From contig OY741283.1 in the NCBI GenBank assembly GCA_963514095.1, positions 1,001,056-1,065,055 of the forward strand: DNA of 64,000 nt. The letters are read 5' to 3'. Positions within the stretch are counted from its first letter, which is position 1, and each line of letters starts with the position of its first letter. The position numbers and the translations under genes are program-made. Under the pieces are notes generated by a model. The model saw only the letters and a list, made by a program, of their open reading frames with translations. It searched no databases and was not told the DNA's origin. Below, one piece after another: positions 1 through 11,300 of this stretch. Source of the DNA: Eutrigla gurnardus (taxonomy: Eukaryota; Chordata; Actinopteri; Perciformes; Triglidae).

Positions 1-240
1 ACCAGTCTATCACAGGGAGACATGTAGAGACAGACAGGTAACCAGTCTATCACAGGGCTGACATGTAGAGACAGACAGGCAACCAGTCTATCACAGGGAG
101 ACATGTAGAGACAGACAGGTAACCAGTCTATCACAGGGAGACATGTAGAGACAGACAGGTAACCAGTCTATCACAGGGCTGACATGTAGAGACAGACAGG
201 TAACCAGTCTATCACAGGGAGACATGTAGAGACAGACAGG
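1..240. repeat. Minisatellite, 40-41 bp unit, about 6 copies
   Basis: Six near-identical copies of a 40-41 bp unit (core ACCAGTCTATCACAGGG then ACATGTAGAGACAGAC) run from the left edge. Units alternate between an AGGGAGACATG form and an AGGGCTGACATG form that differs by one base in length. The array is cut by the window edge, so its true length is unknown. It directly abuts a SINE-like element at 241. Confidence 0.93.
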
Positions 241-408
241 TCCCCATCCTGCATGTCTTTGGACTGTGGGAGGAAGCCGGAGAACCCGGAGAGAACCCAC
301 GCTTACACGGGGAGAACATGCAAACTCCACACAGAAGGAACCCGGACCGACCCGGGGATCGAACCCGGGACCCTCTAGAGTGCTAACCACTACACCACCG
401 TGCAGCCC
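241..408 (-). mobile_element. tRNA-derived SINE-like element, minus orientation
   Basis: Read on the minus strand, this begins GCACGGTGGTGTAGTGGTTA, which resembles a Pol III A box. About 30 bases later comes GGTTCGATCCCCGGG, a B-box match. A conserved tail follows (GGAGTTTGCATGTTCTCCCC, then CCTCCCACAGTCCAAAGACA). This head-plus-tail combination is very common in teleost genomes. The assignment to a SINE rests on the box A/B spacing. It is not an intact tRNA gene, because no cloverleaf closes around the boxes. An AT dinucleotide run (411-424) follows its head. Confidence 0.75.
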
Positions 409-525
409 TATATATATATATATATCTTCGGAGTAAAAGCACCGTGACATTTCAGTGGTGAACAGAACGTGAATACATGAATCTAATGATGTAAAGGCCT
501 TTGAATGTGTATGAATGACACGAGA

Positions 526-530
<5 letters not shown>

Positions 531-570
<40 letters not shown>

Positions 571-584
571 GTGTGTGTGTGTGT
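531..584. repeat. (GT)n microsatellite
   Basis: The run is GT dinucleotide with one AG interruption at 569-570. It is polymorphic-type simple sequence with no gene context. Confidence 0.97.
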
Positions 585-1405
585 ATCAGTGAATGAACTT
601 GCCGAACGTCCATGGCCGTCCTCCAAACTTTCTTTCAGTGAGAGCGCTGCCAAGTACTCGCCGTTCTGAAACCGCACAGATGACCTTAAAGCCAGTCACA
701 TCCACTCAGAGGTTAAATGCAGAGAAAAGGTACATTTTCATGGACGATGTGAATGGTGAAAAATATGAAGAAAAAACACTGATTCCCTGTCAACAGCTTG
801 CAGAGAAAGGAGAAGAGACTCTTCGATTCATTCAGAGTTGATAATATAAGATAAACCTCATAAGCCTTGACACCAGACAAAAGTCAAGTATAAATGGGAA
901 AATATAATTGCTGGATTCAAGTTCTGAAAAGTGAGATGGAAGAAAGTATGGGAACTTGTGAAAAGGGCTTTAAGCATTTTTAAAAATGGGTTATTTTGCT
1001 TTAGAAGCTCCTCTCGAGCCTCAGACACTCAATATGACGTTTTCACAGTGACTCAGGACTTCTAAACCTTTGAGTTTAATCTGTTTGTCAAACTATGACA
1101 GGCGACGGACACAGAGCTCAAAAGCAAAACAGCTGTTTTGTATTATTTCTATGATTTTTAAGAGATTTTTTTACGTGCTCTTTATTTGATTTTGACATTC
1201 TCCATCAGCCTGCAAAACAGAATCATTGTTATATATGATTTATTACCTTTATATTTATATATGTATTTATTCAGTCAGTACCAGTTTATATTTATACACC
1301 ACCCGACCTCAGATAGATCACTTCACTCCCACTATTCAAATCCACAGTCAAAACCCATCTGTGTAAGACGGCTTCTCCTCTATGATTTAAATTGTCTATT
1401 AAATC

Positions 1406-1468
<63 letters not shown>

Positions 1469-1469
1469 C
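1406..1469. repeat. (TTA)n microsatellite
   Basis: About 21 uninterrupted TTA triplets. The poly-Leu, poly-Ile and poly-Asn open frames over it are artefacts of the repeat. Confidence 0.97.
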
Positions 1470-1599
1470 TGTATTAAACATCTCATGTTTCAAGATGCTG
1501 CTGTTTATTTGCACTGAGCCTCGTAACCAGTTTTTTTTTTTTTTTTTTTGCTTTGCTTTGTTTTGCGTCACCATCTTATTCTTTCACAGCTACTCTGTG

Positions 1600-1650
1600 G
1601 GTCTTTGAATTAGTCCCTGGGGACAAATAAAGTTTTTTTTAATTTAATCT
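1600..1650 (+). mobile_element. Possible retroelement 3' tail
   Basis: The motif GTCCCTGGGGACAAATAAAG followed by a T/A-rich tail resembles the 3' end of dispersed fish retroelements. It sits after a T-run and a TTA repeat. No coding part is visible upstream, so at most a short 3' fragment remains. Confidence 0.35.
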
Positions 1651-2364
1651 AATTGAAGATCACCGTAAAAAAGGATTGAAACAAGACATTTTGTCAACCT
1701 GTCATTCACACTTTGGCGCAAATCAAAGGATTTCACCGTTTATTCGGTTTGAAAACAGGAAAATGTTCATGAAAATCAGTTCAGTCGTTTTCTGAAATCA
1801 AACAAACCGAACCAAAACCAACGATGTCACAGATGGAAGACGTGTAGTGTTTTAAAGGAGAGCAATGAAGCTTAAAAAGGTTTGGTTTCCTAAACGTTCC
1901 CGATGATCCTGATATTGTTTCCCCAGCAGCTGAAACGCCCGCTGCATGAATAACACACAGTCATCGGGTCATAATTGGCGAGGTGTTCTGGGCCGTTTCA
2001 ACAGTCCCCCTATGGAAATTAGTATTTTATAGCATCTAACAGAAGCTGAACAGTGATTGTGAAGAGACCATGAGAAGCAGAGCACAAAGTTGAATTCTGA
2101 CTCGGAGCGGCAGAAAGAACCTTGGCTGAATGAAACCTCCGTCTGCGAACAACAATCACTTCAGGGTTAAGAGCTGATGAATAAAAGGCAGCGGCGTATT
2201 TCTCTCTGAGATGGACGTGTTGTTCGTGACTGTCGCATTGACTGTTTCGGACACTTTATCTCTCCTGAGAAAACTGATATTTTCTTGTTGATGATGTTTT
2301 CGTGACATTGGGACTCTTAGTGCTCCATTGGATTTATCGATGGTCAACATTAATGTGTGAACTA

Positions 2365-2520
2365 TAGCTGTTGAGATATTTAACTGGAAACCAGAAGTGG
2401 AAGAGGAAAGGCAGTATCAACAAAGTGACTAGGATCCATCCTCTGGGGAACAGGAATGTCTGTAAAAGCATAACATTCATTGCTGAGATGTTTCAGTGTG
2501 CTGAAGGTCATTACCACATA
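2365..2520 (+). mobile_element. Dispersed repeat family member (CATCCTCTGGGGAACA type)
   Basis: Contains GTTGAGATATTT and then ATCCATCCTCTGGGGAACAG. Close relatives of this pair of motifs recur at 10870, 56640, 63030 and 63920 in the window, so this is a degenerate copy of an interspersed element. No terminal repeats can be defined from this copy. Confidence 0.6.
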
Positions 2521-5281
2521 GAGATAAAACATTTTAATTAGCTTTTTGTCAGAACTAGGCCTTGATGAAACCAGAACAAGAGAACTGCGGAGACAGAACC
2601 ATGAAAATACGACGTATTATTATTAGCCTGGTGGTACTTTTGTGATGTGTGTTTTTTGTGTGAGACTAGCTGAACTTTGCACCTTGGAAACAAATAAAAG
2701 TACATCATGTACGGCAGACGATGACGATCCCGTCACCTCCGTGTCGTTTGGCACAATGCCGACATTATCCCGCTCGTAGCTAAAAAGATCAGAACGTCTC
2801 TCTTAACCTGACAAGGTATTGTGTTTGCATTATCGGGTTACCATGGCAACAGAATGAAACGCCGGCGTCCTGATTGAGAGGCTTCACTAATGTGTCAGGT
2901 GTTGGCGTGCGTGCAGCGAGAGAACGTTTTCTATTGTTGGACTCTTAATGGCAAATCCAAACACTGTTTGTTGAAGGCGGAGAGATTCTTAGTGGCTCAA
3001 ATTGGGACGCCGCCTTCGTTAATCACTAATATCAAGGAGGATTTTGTTCCTCTCACTTTCCTGTGAACACAACAGCTGCTGAGCTGGAGATCAATTTGGA
3101 GCTAATTACGTTTACTTTGACTGATATGATGCTTCCAGAGCAGCCAATTAGACGTAGAAAAGCTACATTTCTTCTACATTTTCTGTTGATTTGTGTCTCA
3201 GTTGTCGCTTCGAGTCTCTCTGTGGTTATTTAGCATCTCTTCGTGGTCTCGTTCTGTCTCTTTGCAGTGGATTTTCAGGTTGATGTGCGACTCTGTCGTC
3301 CTTTTTGGTCGTGTTTCTTTGAATGAGTCGTCTTTCATCTCCTTTTGGTCATTGTGACCGTCTTAGTGATCCTTTTTGCTTCTCTTTGTGGATTCTTTTG
3401 TATCTCTCTCTGTGAGTTGCACCTCGTTGGCTAATTAGTGTTTCTTTGTGGTAATTGTGTGCCTCTTTGTAGTATTTGTTTGCATCTCTTCAGCACTTTT
3501 TTTGTGTCTCTTTTGAGATAAATGTAAAAAGAACCCAAATACAAAAAGAAAAAGAGGCAGGGCAGGAGATACTAAACAAAAAAGGTGAGCTTTAATGGCA
3601 AAGCTGATCAAGAACAACAACAAAAACCTCACAGGGAATGAAACCTGCTGAGGCAATTAAAAGTTCAAATGCAAACAAATACAATACAAAAAGGGGAGTG
3701 AACTGAAAAACAATGAGGAGGATGAGGAGCATGGACACTGGACTACAGCAGGCTGAGGTAAGGCAGAAAAGGCAGGATTTATGCAGCAAAAACAGTCTAA
3801 ATACACAAAGAGAAAAAGGCACAGACGGACGAGATGTCAAGGAAGACCCAAGCTGTGCACCATCGACCGGCCGACTCCTGTGGCTTCATGTGAAGACCTT
3901 TCAAAAGAATCCTTCAAACACAAAAAGAGAAATGTGGACTTGTTTTTCCCGGATGCAGAAGGTGGGTCCTTCATGGCCCAACCAACTTAAAATTCACTTC
4001 ACATCGGACCGGTGACGATTTGAATCAATGTCATCAGGAAGCATCTCCTCCATCAAAACATGAAATAAAAAAAGAATAGAATATGATCTCTGGCTCCCTT
4101 TTAAGCATATATGATTAGTTACCACTTCTACACTCTTTCTTCTAAACCACAACTGGTTGCTAGGCAACAGGATGGGCAGAAGGTCACGCAAACCGCAAAT
4201 CCTCTATAGGCCGTCTATTTCAGAGGACAAACGTAGACGAGAAAAGGCCACGCGTCCTCTGAAGGATTCATCCAATGAGACGACGACAATATGACGAGAA
4301 CTTTCAAAATAAAACAGGAAATAATCAGATGGTGACACTTTGGAGTGGTTTAAGTCACTTGAGACGGATGCTGTCTGATCAACGGCCCTCCGGATTCCTC
4401 GGACCTCCGGGCCGGTTCTCCATTCATGGTCAATGTTCCTCCATTATGAAAGAAAAGAATACAATAATCACAGCAGGATGAAAGCGTCGCAGACAGATCA
4501 GGCGACAGCTGGGTAGATTAGCGTGTCTAATCACAAATGATCCCGATGACTGACAGGAGGGGAAATGAGCTTAATTAGAAACGGTATAATCAGAACACAT
4601 CCAGCTGTGAACACATCGTTTCCTTCTGGAAGGATATTCATTCTCAATAGTTTATATAGATAATATTCTTCAATCACACACTTTTGTGTTCAGACAGTTG
4701 ATCATCCGACACAGAACAAACTCCCATCCTGCTTATAAACACACACTGATCGTGACTCATGAAGTTTAAAATAACATTTGACTTATTGGTCAGAAATAAC
4801 CGACACACAAATACGTGTTGAAAACTGCAGCTCAAACAGCCTGCAGGCTTTGCACTGCTTGTTTTCAATTCTGACAAAACAACAAAAAAACTCAATATTT
4901 ACACAAAAATGATTTGTAATGTGTGAAGAATTGTTGGGCCCCACTAGGTGGAGGTATTTAGAAATGAAAGAAGGCCTCACCATGTTCAAGCTGTTTCCTT
5001 TTCTACTGAAAACATGTTTGACACCATTCTTTAAACAAACAACATAATGTGATTGTAGCATGCTGGAATAGATGAATTATTAAATATCTCCAGTATGAGT
5101 AGTTGTGTTGTAATGACGGTGTAACCCTATGAATGGGTTTCTTCATTAAACGTCCACACACACTTAATGTTAGTCAACCTCTCGTCGTGCACGTCACCAG
5201 AAGTGTTGCAAGCGGCTGTTGGGTGAACTGGGAGTCTCTTCGGTGTCACTGAATGGCAGCGCCAGCCCTTTTTTTCACCCG

Positions 5282-5335
5282 ACAACCACAGTTTATTTCC
5301 TGTACAGCCGTCAGTCGCTCTCCACCATCAACAAC
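5282..5335 (+). promoter_or_regulatory. cyth4: cyth4 5' flank with RUNX- and ETS-like sites
   Basis: AACCACA (reverse complement TGTGGTT, a RUNX core) lies at 5284-5290. TTTCCTGT (an ETS/PU.1-type GGAA core on the minus strand) lies at 5296-5303. Both are within about 50 bases of the start codon. Adjacent RUNX and ETS sites are typical of leukocyte promoters, which fits the haematopoietic expression known for CYTH4. The transcription start is not mapped, so these sites could lie within the 5' UTR. Confidence 0.35.
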
Positions 5336-8300
5336 ATGGCCTTAAGCAGAAAAGACAGCTTCCTCTGGGGGAAAGGTACGCTATGATTATTAGTAGTACT
5401 CATTTTTATTAGTACTTTATATTATTATGGAAAGCTGCTGCTGTTCTAGTCCTGCTCTATAAAGTGTATTGAGATATGACACGATAAATAATCATAGTTT
5501 GAATTTAATTGGTTGTAAAAATCCTATTTACGTTTGTGGATTACAAACTTTTGAAGGAAATCAGTTTATCCTTTTGTATGTTTTGCTTCTTATGTTGAAT
5601 TTTTTTATTTTGATTTTAATGAAACTATATTTGACTGTTCTGTTATTCAACTGTTGTTTAATTTGAGATCAATCTCACCCACGGAAATTAAAATGCACTT
5701 TTGTGGCCTCAATGCACTCGAAATCAACCTGATAAATTATTTAAAAAAAACTGTAAAAAAGAGGAAGCGAAGTGGCTATTTTGGGTCTTTCTCTTTCGGG
5801 TCCCATTCATTGACCACTTCTCTTAACTGGCGGAGGATGGAGGTGTGATGCATGCTGGTCTGTGAGATGGAGCGTAGGCGTCAGGGAGGTTGTTAAGACA
5901 CAGAGCTGCTTTTCTATTGACTGTTTCACCAAATATATATATATATATATATATATCCGTGTGCCACCATCCCTGAACTTGTCTCCGTACTGATGCCTGT
6001 TGTCGCCCCCCCACAGCTCCGACCAAACCCCCACCTGGAGAGAGAAGCCAGGGTGACACCATCAAGATCCACAGGTTTGAGCTGCTGGATGACATTCAGG
6101 TATATACTGTGGCTAAAATCTGTCCACTGTCTTAAAAATATCCCTCATTATTCTTCCCACCCACTCCCGGCAGCCTCAGCAGCATGCTTTTCACCCAAGA
6201 ACTTAAAAGGTGTTTCATCTACCAACTTTTAACGTGATGGTTTTTCTTCTATTCTGTCGAGGATCAATTTGGAGTTTTTTTTGTACCCCTGACGAATGTA
6301 CCGTGTTGTGACCTCCATGCTAATAGCCTCGTTCCCCTTATCTGCTTCCTCTCTCAGAAGCTGAGGTTGGAGATCAATCACAGGAGGCCGGAGATCCACA
6401 GCTCTGAGCTGAAGGAGCAGAAGTGAGTGTGGAGCCATTTTTTAAAAAAAGCAGCTTTTTATGAGTCAGCGTTGCAACCCCACTCGACACGCAATGCTCA
6501 CTTTGACAAGAGTCATAAAAAGCAGCTTGATTGTGACATTTGATTGTGAGACCGAGGTCAAAATACTTTCTAATACATGCTACCGATTTGCAGTTCAACC
6601 TTTTTAAAAAATGCTACTGGAAACTTTCACCTTGATCTTTAATTAAAAAAAACCCCTGTAAATGTTTCACACAGAAGTGGTTTCCAACCTTTTTACACCC
6701 ACAGCTTTCGCGTCAGATTAGTTCAAGTCCACGCTGCCGTTTAAACATTTATCTGTTGACTTTAACCGTTTCTCCGTTAGCTAACTGGTTTCAGCCAACT
6801 ATTTCAACTGTTTCTCTGTTAGCTCACTGGTTTTAGCCAACTATTTCCACTGTTTCTCCGTTAGCTCACTGGTTTCAGCCAACTATTTCAACTGTTTCTC
6901 TGTTAGCTCACTGGTTTCAGCCAACTATTTCAACTGTTTCTCTGTTAGCTCACTGGTTTTAGCCAACTATTTCCACTGTTTCTCCGTTAGCTCACTGGTT
7001 TCAGCCAACTATTTCCACTGTTTCTCTGTTAGCTCACTGGTTTCAGCCAACTATTTCAACTGTTTCTCTGTTAGCTCACTGGTTTTAGCCAACTATTTCC
7101 ACTGTTTCTCCGTTAGCTCACTGGTTTCAGCCAACTATTTCAACTGTTTCTCTGTTAGCTCACTGGTTTTAGCCAACTATTTCCACTGTTTCTCCGTTAG
7201 CTCACTGGTTTCAGCCAACTATTTCAACTGTTTCTCCGTTAGCTAACTGGGTTTAGCCAACTATTTCCAATGTTTCTCCATTAGCTCACTGGTTTCAGCC
7301 AACTATTTCAACTGTTCATCCATTAGCTTACTTTTCAAGTCCAATATGCTTTCTTCTCCCTTACTTGTTTATTCATCACTTAATTTGTTGTTGAAAAACT
7401 GATTCTTTTAAAAAGTATTAATTTCTAGTGGAAATTGTTGTCTTTTGTTGCAGTAAAATTGTCGTGAGGAACAGGAGATTCTTACGTGGGAAAAAGAAAT
7501 TCAACATGGACCCCAAACGGGTGAGTTTTTCTTGTATATATCTTGTAATACAAACAGGAACAAGCAGATTTATTGTTAATAGTATAATCATTTTCATTAC
7601 TCAAATCTTGATAAATAAAGTAATTGAATTACTTTATATACTGTCGTCTGGGTAGCTGAATCTATATTAAATAAATCACTTATTAGTTATATTGTTATAT
7701 TAAGATGAAAATTTAGTGTAGTAAATAGTCAAATATTTGCCTCTAAAATGTCGTGGACTAGAAGAACTTTTTGAGCTTAAAGTGGAAATGAATAGTCTAA
7801 GTACTCGAGTAAATGTATTTAGATACATTCCATCACTGGAATCCAGGACAACCGACTTGGTCACCAGAACATAACGTACACACTGCTTTCATGGAGAAAT
7901 AATGTGTGTACCATCATCGTCTGGTGCTAATTGATCCAACACTTTCAGTGGAAAGTCACAGTAGATGAAATCATACTTTCACTCGCTCCAGCTGTCAGAT
8001 GACAGCAAGTGCAACCCTGAGCGTTGTGTGTGCAGTAATGCAAAACTGTGCACAGATACAGACGATGACAGAATACCGAGAAAAACCACATCCTGTTCCC
8101 TGAAGTGGTGCAGAAGCGCCTCTTCACCGCGGCGACCTCCATCTCTTTGCGTTTGCTTCCTGTCTGCGTCCTCGGGTTGAAAACTCGAGTCCCTGCGACC
8201 GCTCGGAGCTCGGGCCTGAGGACACCAAACGTCTTACAGAAGGACGTCTCGTGGTCAAAAGGTGTCTTTTACTGTAATTGATATGAAGAACTGCTCAGTG

Positions 8301-11300
8301 GGAGTTAACACGCTCTGTTGTGAAAGGTCACATCTTGGAAGATTTGGCTCTGAACACCGTTTGAGATTAAGAGATAATAGTCTGCAATATTCATCCAACC
8401 TTTCCTCATCTTCCTTCCCCAGTGATTAATAACTCAAACTGAGAGGAGGAAAACTTTCTGGCTCATTAAAATACATAGTTATCAGCCGTGATATGAATTC
8501 AAACACGTTTTGAATGAAATCTGTGGTCCTTTTTTCCTGATGTGAAACATAAAAAACCTTGTGCCAGATTAAACAACCACGACTCACCCCTGACCTCCCC
8601 CACCCCTCCGTCCTCAGGGCGTCCACTACCTGGTGGAAAACGACCTGCTGGAGTGGCGAGCCGAGTCGGTGGCCGAGTTCCTCTACAAGGAGGAGGGACT
8701 AAACAAGACCGCCATCGGCTGCTTCCTGGGAGAAAGGTAACCCTACGCACACAGGTGATCCGTGAAAAAGGTTCAGGGAAACGTAGAGCATCCTGGTTGT
8801 TTTAAGTAGGCTACTCAATTATAATAAAAGTCCTGCGATTAATATATATAATAGAAAATAGATGACAGAAAGCAAATGCATGACTCACATGGCAGAGAGC
8901 TCTGGATCTGGGCCAAGCCTTGAGTGGCCGACGATGACGGAAGTGGGAACGGGTGGCGGGGAAAGGGAGGGCGAAGTCTGAGGGATCTTTTGGATGGAAG
9001 GAAAATATCAAGGAAGGGGAATATGGAAGGTCTCTTTGTTGAAACTGGGAAATAGATCTGAACTGAGGTAATAAATCAAGGGAGAAACAGGGTCATTTTC
9101 TCATGGACTTCCATGGAATCAGACTTCTCTTAGCAACCAGAGGAGTCGCCCCCTGATGGCCAGCAGAGAGAATGCAAATTTAAGGCACTATTCACTTTTC
9201 TACTTCACTAGAAAGCGGGCATGACATCAGATCTTTAGTTTTTCAGGTACAAAAATATTGTATGTATTGTATTGTCTTTTAACAACATTTTGTCCAAAAT
9301 GAAAAACAAAACAAAAAAAACCCCATCATATTTGGGTGCAATGCTTCAAAATGTCAACGTTTTATCTGTCTTATGTAGAGCTTATCTTTATTTACTGCAT
9401 CCATCTGTCAGCAATGTTCATTTATCCTTAGATCTATAATGTCACATGTTCAATCTGTCGATCTTTTTATTTTCTTTCGCTCAGGGAGGAAATGCATCTG
9501 CACACACTGAAGGCGTTCGTGGGCCTGCATGAGTTCTCAGACCTGAATCTGGTGCAGGCGCTGAGGTTAGTGCAGCTTTGAAGTTCAGCAGCAGTTTTTC
9601 TACTAACTTTACTCTACTGACGATGTAGAAAATCCTCCCTTCTTACCGGCACGTCTTCGACATTGCGTGTGCGTTGTTTGACACCTCTCGCCGTCTTGCA
9701 GGCAGTTTCTGTGGAGCTTTCGTCTCCCGGGAGAAGCTCAGAAGATTGACAGGATGATGGAGGCGTTTGCAACTCGCTACTGCGACTGTAACCCAGGGGT
9801 CTTCCAATCCACAGGTACCTAACAACAGAGACGCCTCGCCTGACTCACTCTCTCAGACAGGCCAATTAAACCATGTGTCATGAAACACAAGCAACATCTC
9901 ATCTTACTGATCACAGCGCACAGATTGTTCAGTATTACTGGTTTTGCTGCAGTATTCACAGAGATCTTATATCACGATGGCGTGGTTACATTTTTCAAAA
10001 AAGATCTTTGTGGATCTTTTTGAAGAACCCTTTTCAAATGGTTATTCAGCTAGAAATGGTTCTTCCAAGGAATAAATGGTTCTTTAGTAGGTAATGGTTC
10101 CTCGTGGAACTACCCAGCCTTTTAAAGAACCAGTTAAGAACCATTATTTTTCTGAAATAAAGAAATAATGTACGAGCCGGAGGGAAGGGAGTAATATTCA
10201 GAGAAAAAAGTATTCTCTGACGAAGTCACAAATGTACGAGAAAGACGTGAGCACCCGAGTGCAAAACATTTTCACGGTGTTCCATAAAATACATGAAAGA
10301 AACCACTTATACGTACCTTTCAGGACCTTCGCCTGGCATACTGGCAAAATAGAACAACACATGTTGAACATGAGGATACAGTACACATACATTTACAACT
10401 TTATTCTTGGATGGAAGGAGCTTTTCTATCTATAATTACTCTCTTATACGCTGTCGTAGTAGGAGAAGCAACGCTAACGAAGCCAACTAACTGTGGTTTC
10501 TGCTTTCTGTGTGTTTGTGTGGTTGCAGACACATGCTACATCCTGTCTTTTGCCATCATCATGCTGAACACGAGTCTCCACAACATCAACGTGAAAGACA
10601 AACCCAGCCTGCAGCGATTCTTTGCCATGAACAGAGGAATCAACAACGGGGAGGATCTGCCCAGCGAGCTGCTCACGGTCTGCTTCTGATACCGATCAAT
10701 AAATCAATCAAACGCTGCTAATGTTCTCTAATTAGCACCAAACACTAAGTACATCTGAGGCCGATGGGAATGGCTTAAGTTTTGCAGGAATTTGATCAAC
10801 AACCAAAGTGTTTTATTTTTTATATTGTTGACCTTGTTGATGACTATGAGAAAAGTTAAAAGGATCTCGAGCGTTGCTACGGTTCATCCTAGGGGGAACA
10901 TGAATGTGTTTCAGAGGAAGATAATGTCCTTTGTCCCCTTTTTACACAAATCCAACACTAAACATTATTTTATTAATATTCAGCTGTCAGCTTTTAAACT
11001 GGTCTGAATTTTATTTTTAGCCTAATTAAAAGGAAAACAGTACAAATGTCTGCTTACATTGAATTTCAGGATATATTTATTCTCTCATTATCTCTAATCT
11101 TCAGGATTTTGTCACTTTTAAGGCTTTCCCATTCAGAAAAATTGGACTTTTAAAAACTAAAATATTCTCCATTTGGTGTCTCTTCCAGAAACTGTACGCC
11201 AGCATCCGCAGCGAGCCGTTCAAAATCCCCGAGGATGATGGGAACGACCTCACGCTGACATTTTTCAATCCGGACCGAGAAGGGTGGCTCCTTAAAATTG

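Larger units (their letters stand above)
425..5335. other. Upstream non-coding region before cyth4
   Basis: I see no coding gene here. The longest open frames are short, lack splice context and resemble no family. The region holds a GT repeat (531-584), a TTA microsatellite (1406-1469), a T-run (1531-1550), a possible retroelement tail ending GGGGACAAATAAAG near 1620, and a degenerate dispersed repeat at 2365-2520. The last few hundred bases should contain the cyth4 5' UTR and promoter. Confidence 0.6.

Noticed and set aside
241..408. Functional tRNA gene on the minus strand
   Set aside because: A- and B-box-like sequences exist, but no acceptor stem or anticodon arm pairs, and the tail is the standard fish SINE-like tail.
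593..841. 82-codon plus-strand open frame
   Set aside because: No family resemblance, no splice or promoter context, and the length is expected by chance in a 64-kb six-frame scan.
1186..1608. 140-codon frame with a poly-Leu run, and the opposite poly-Ile/poly-Asn frames
   Set aside because: Generated by the TTA microsatellite; no composition or context of a real membrane protein.
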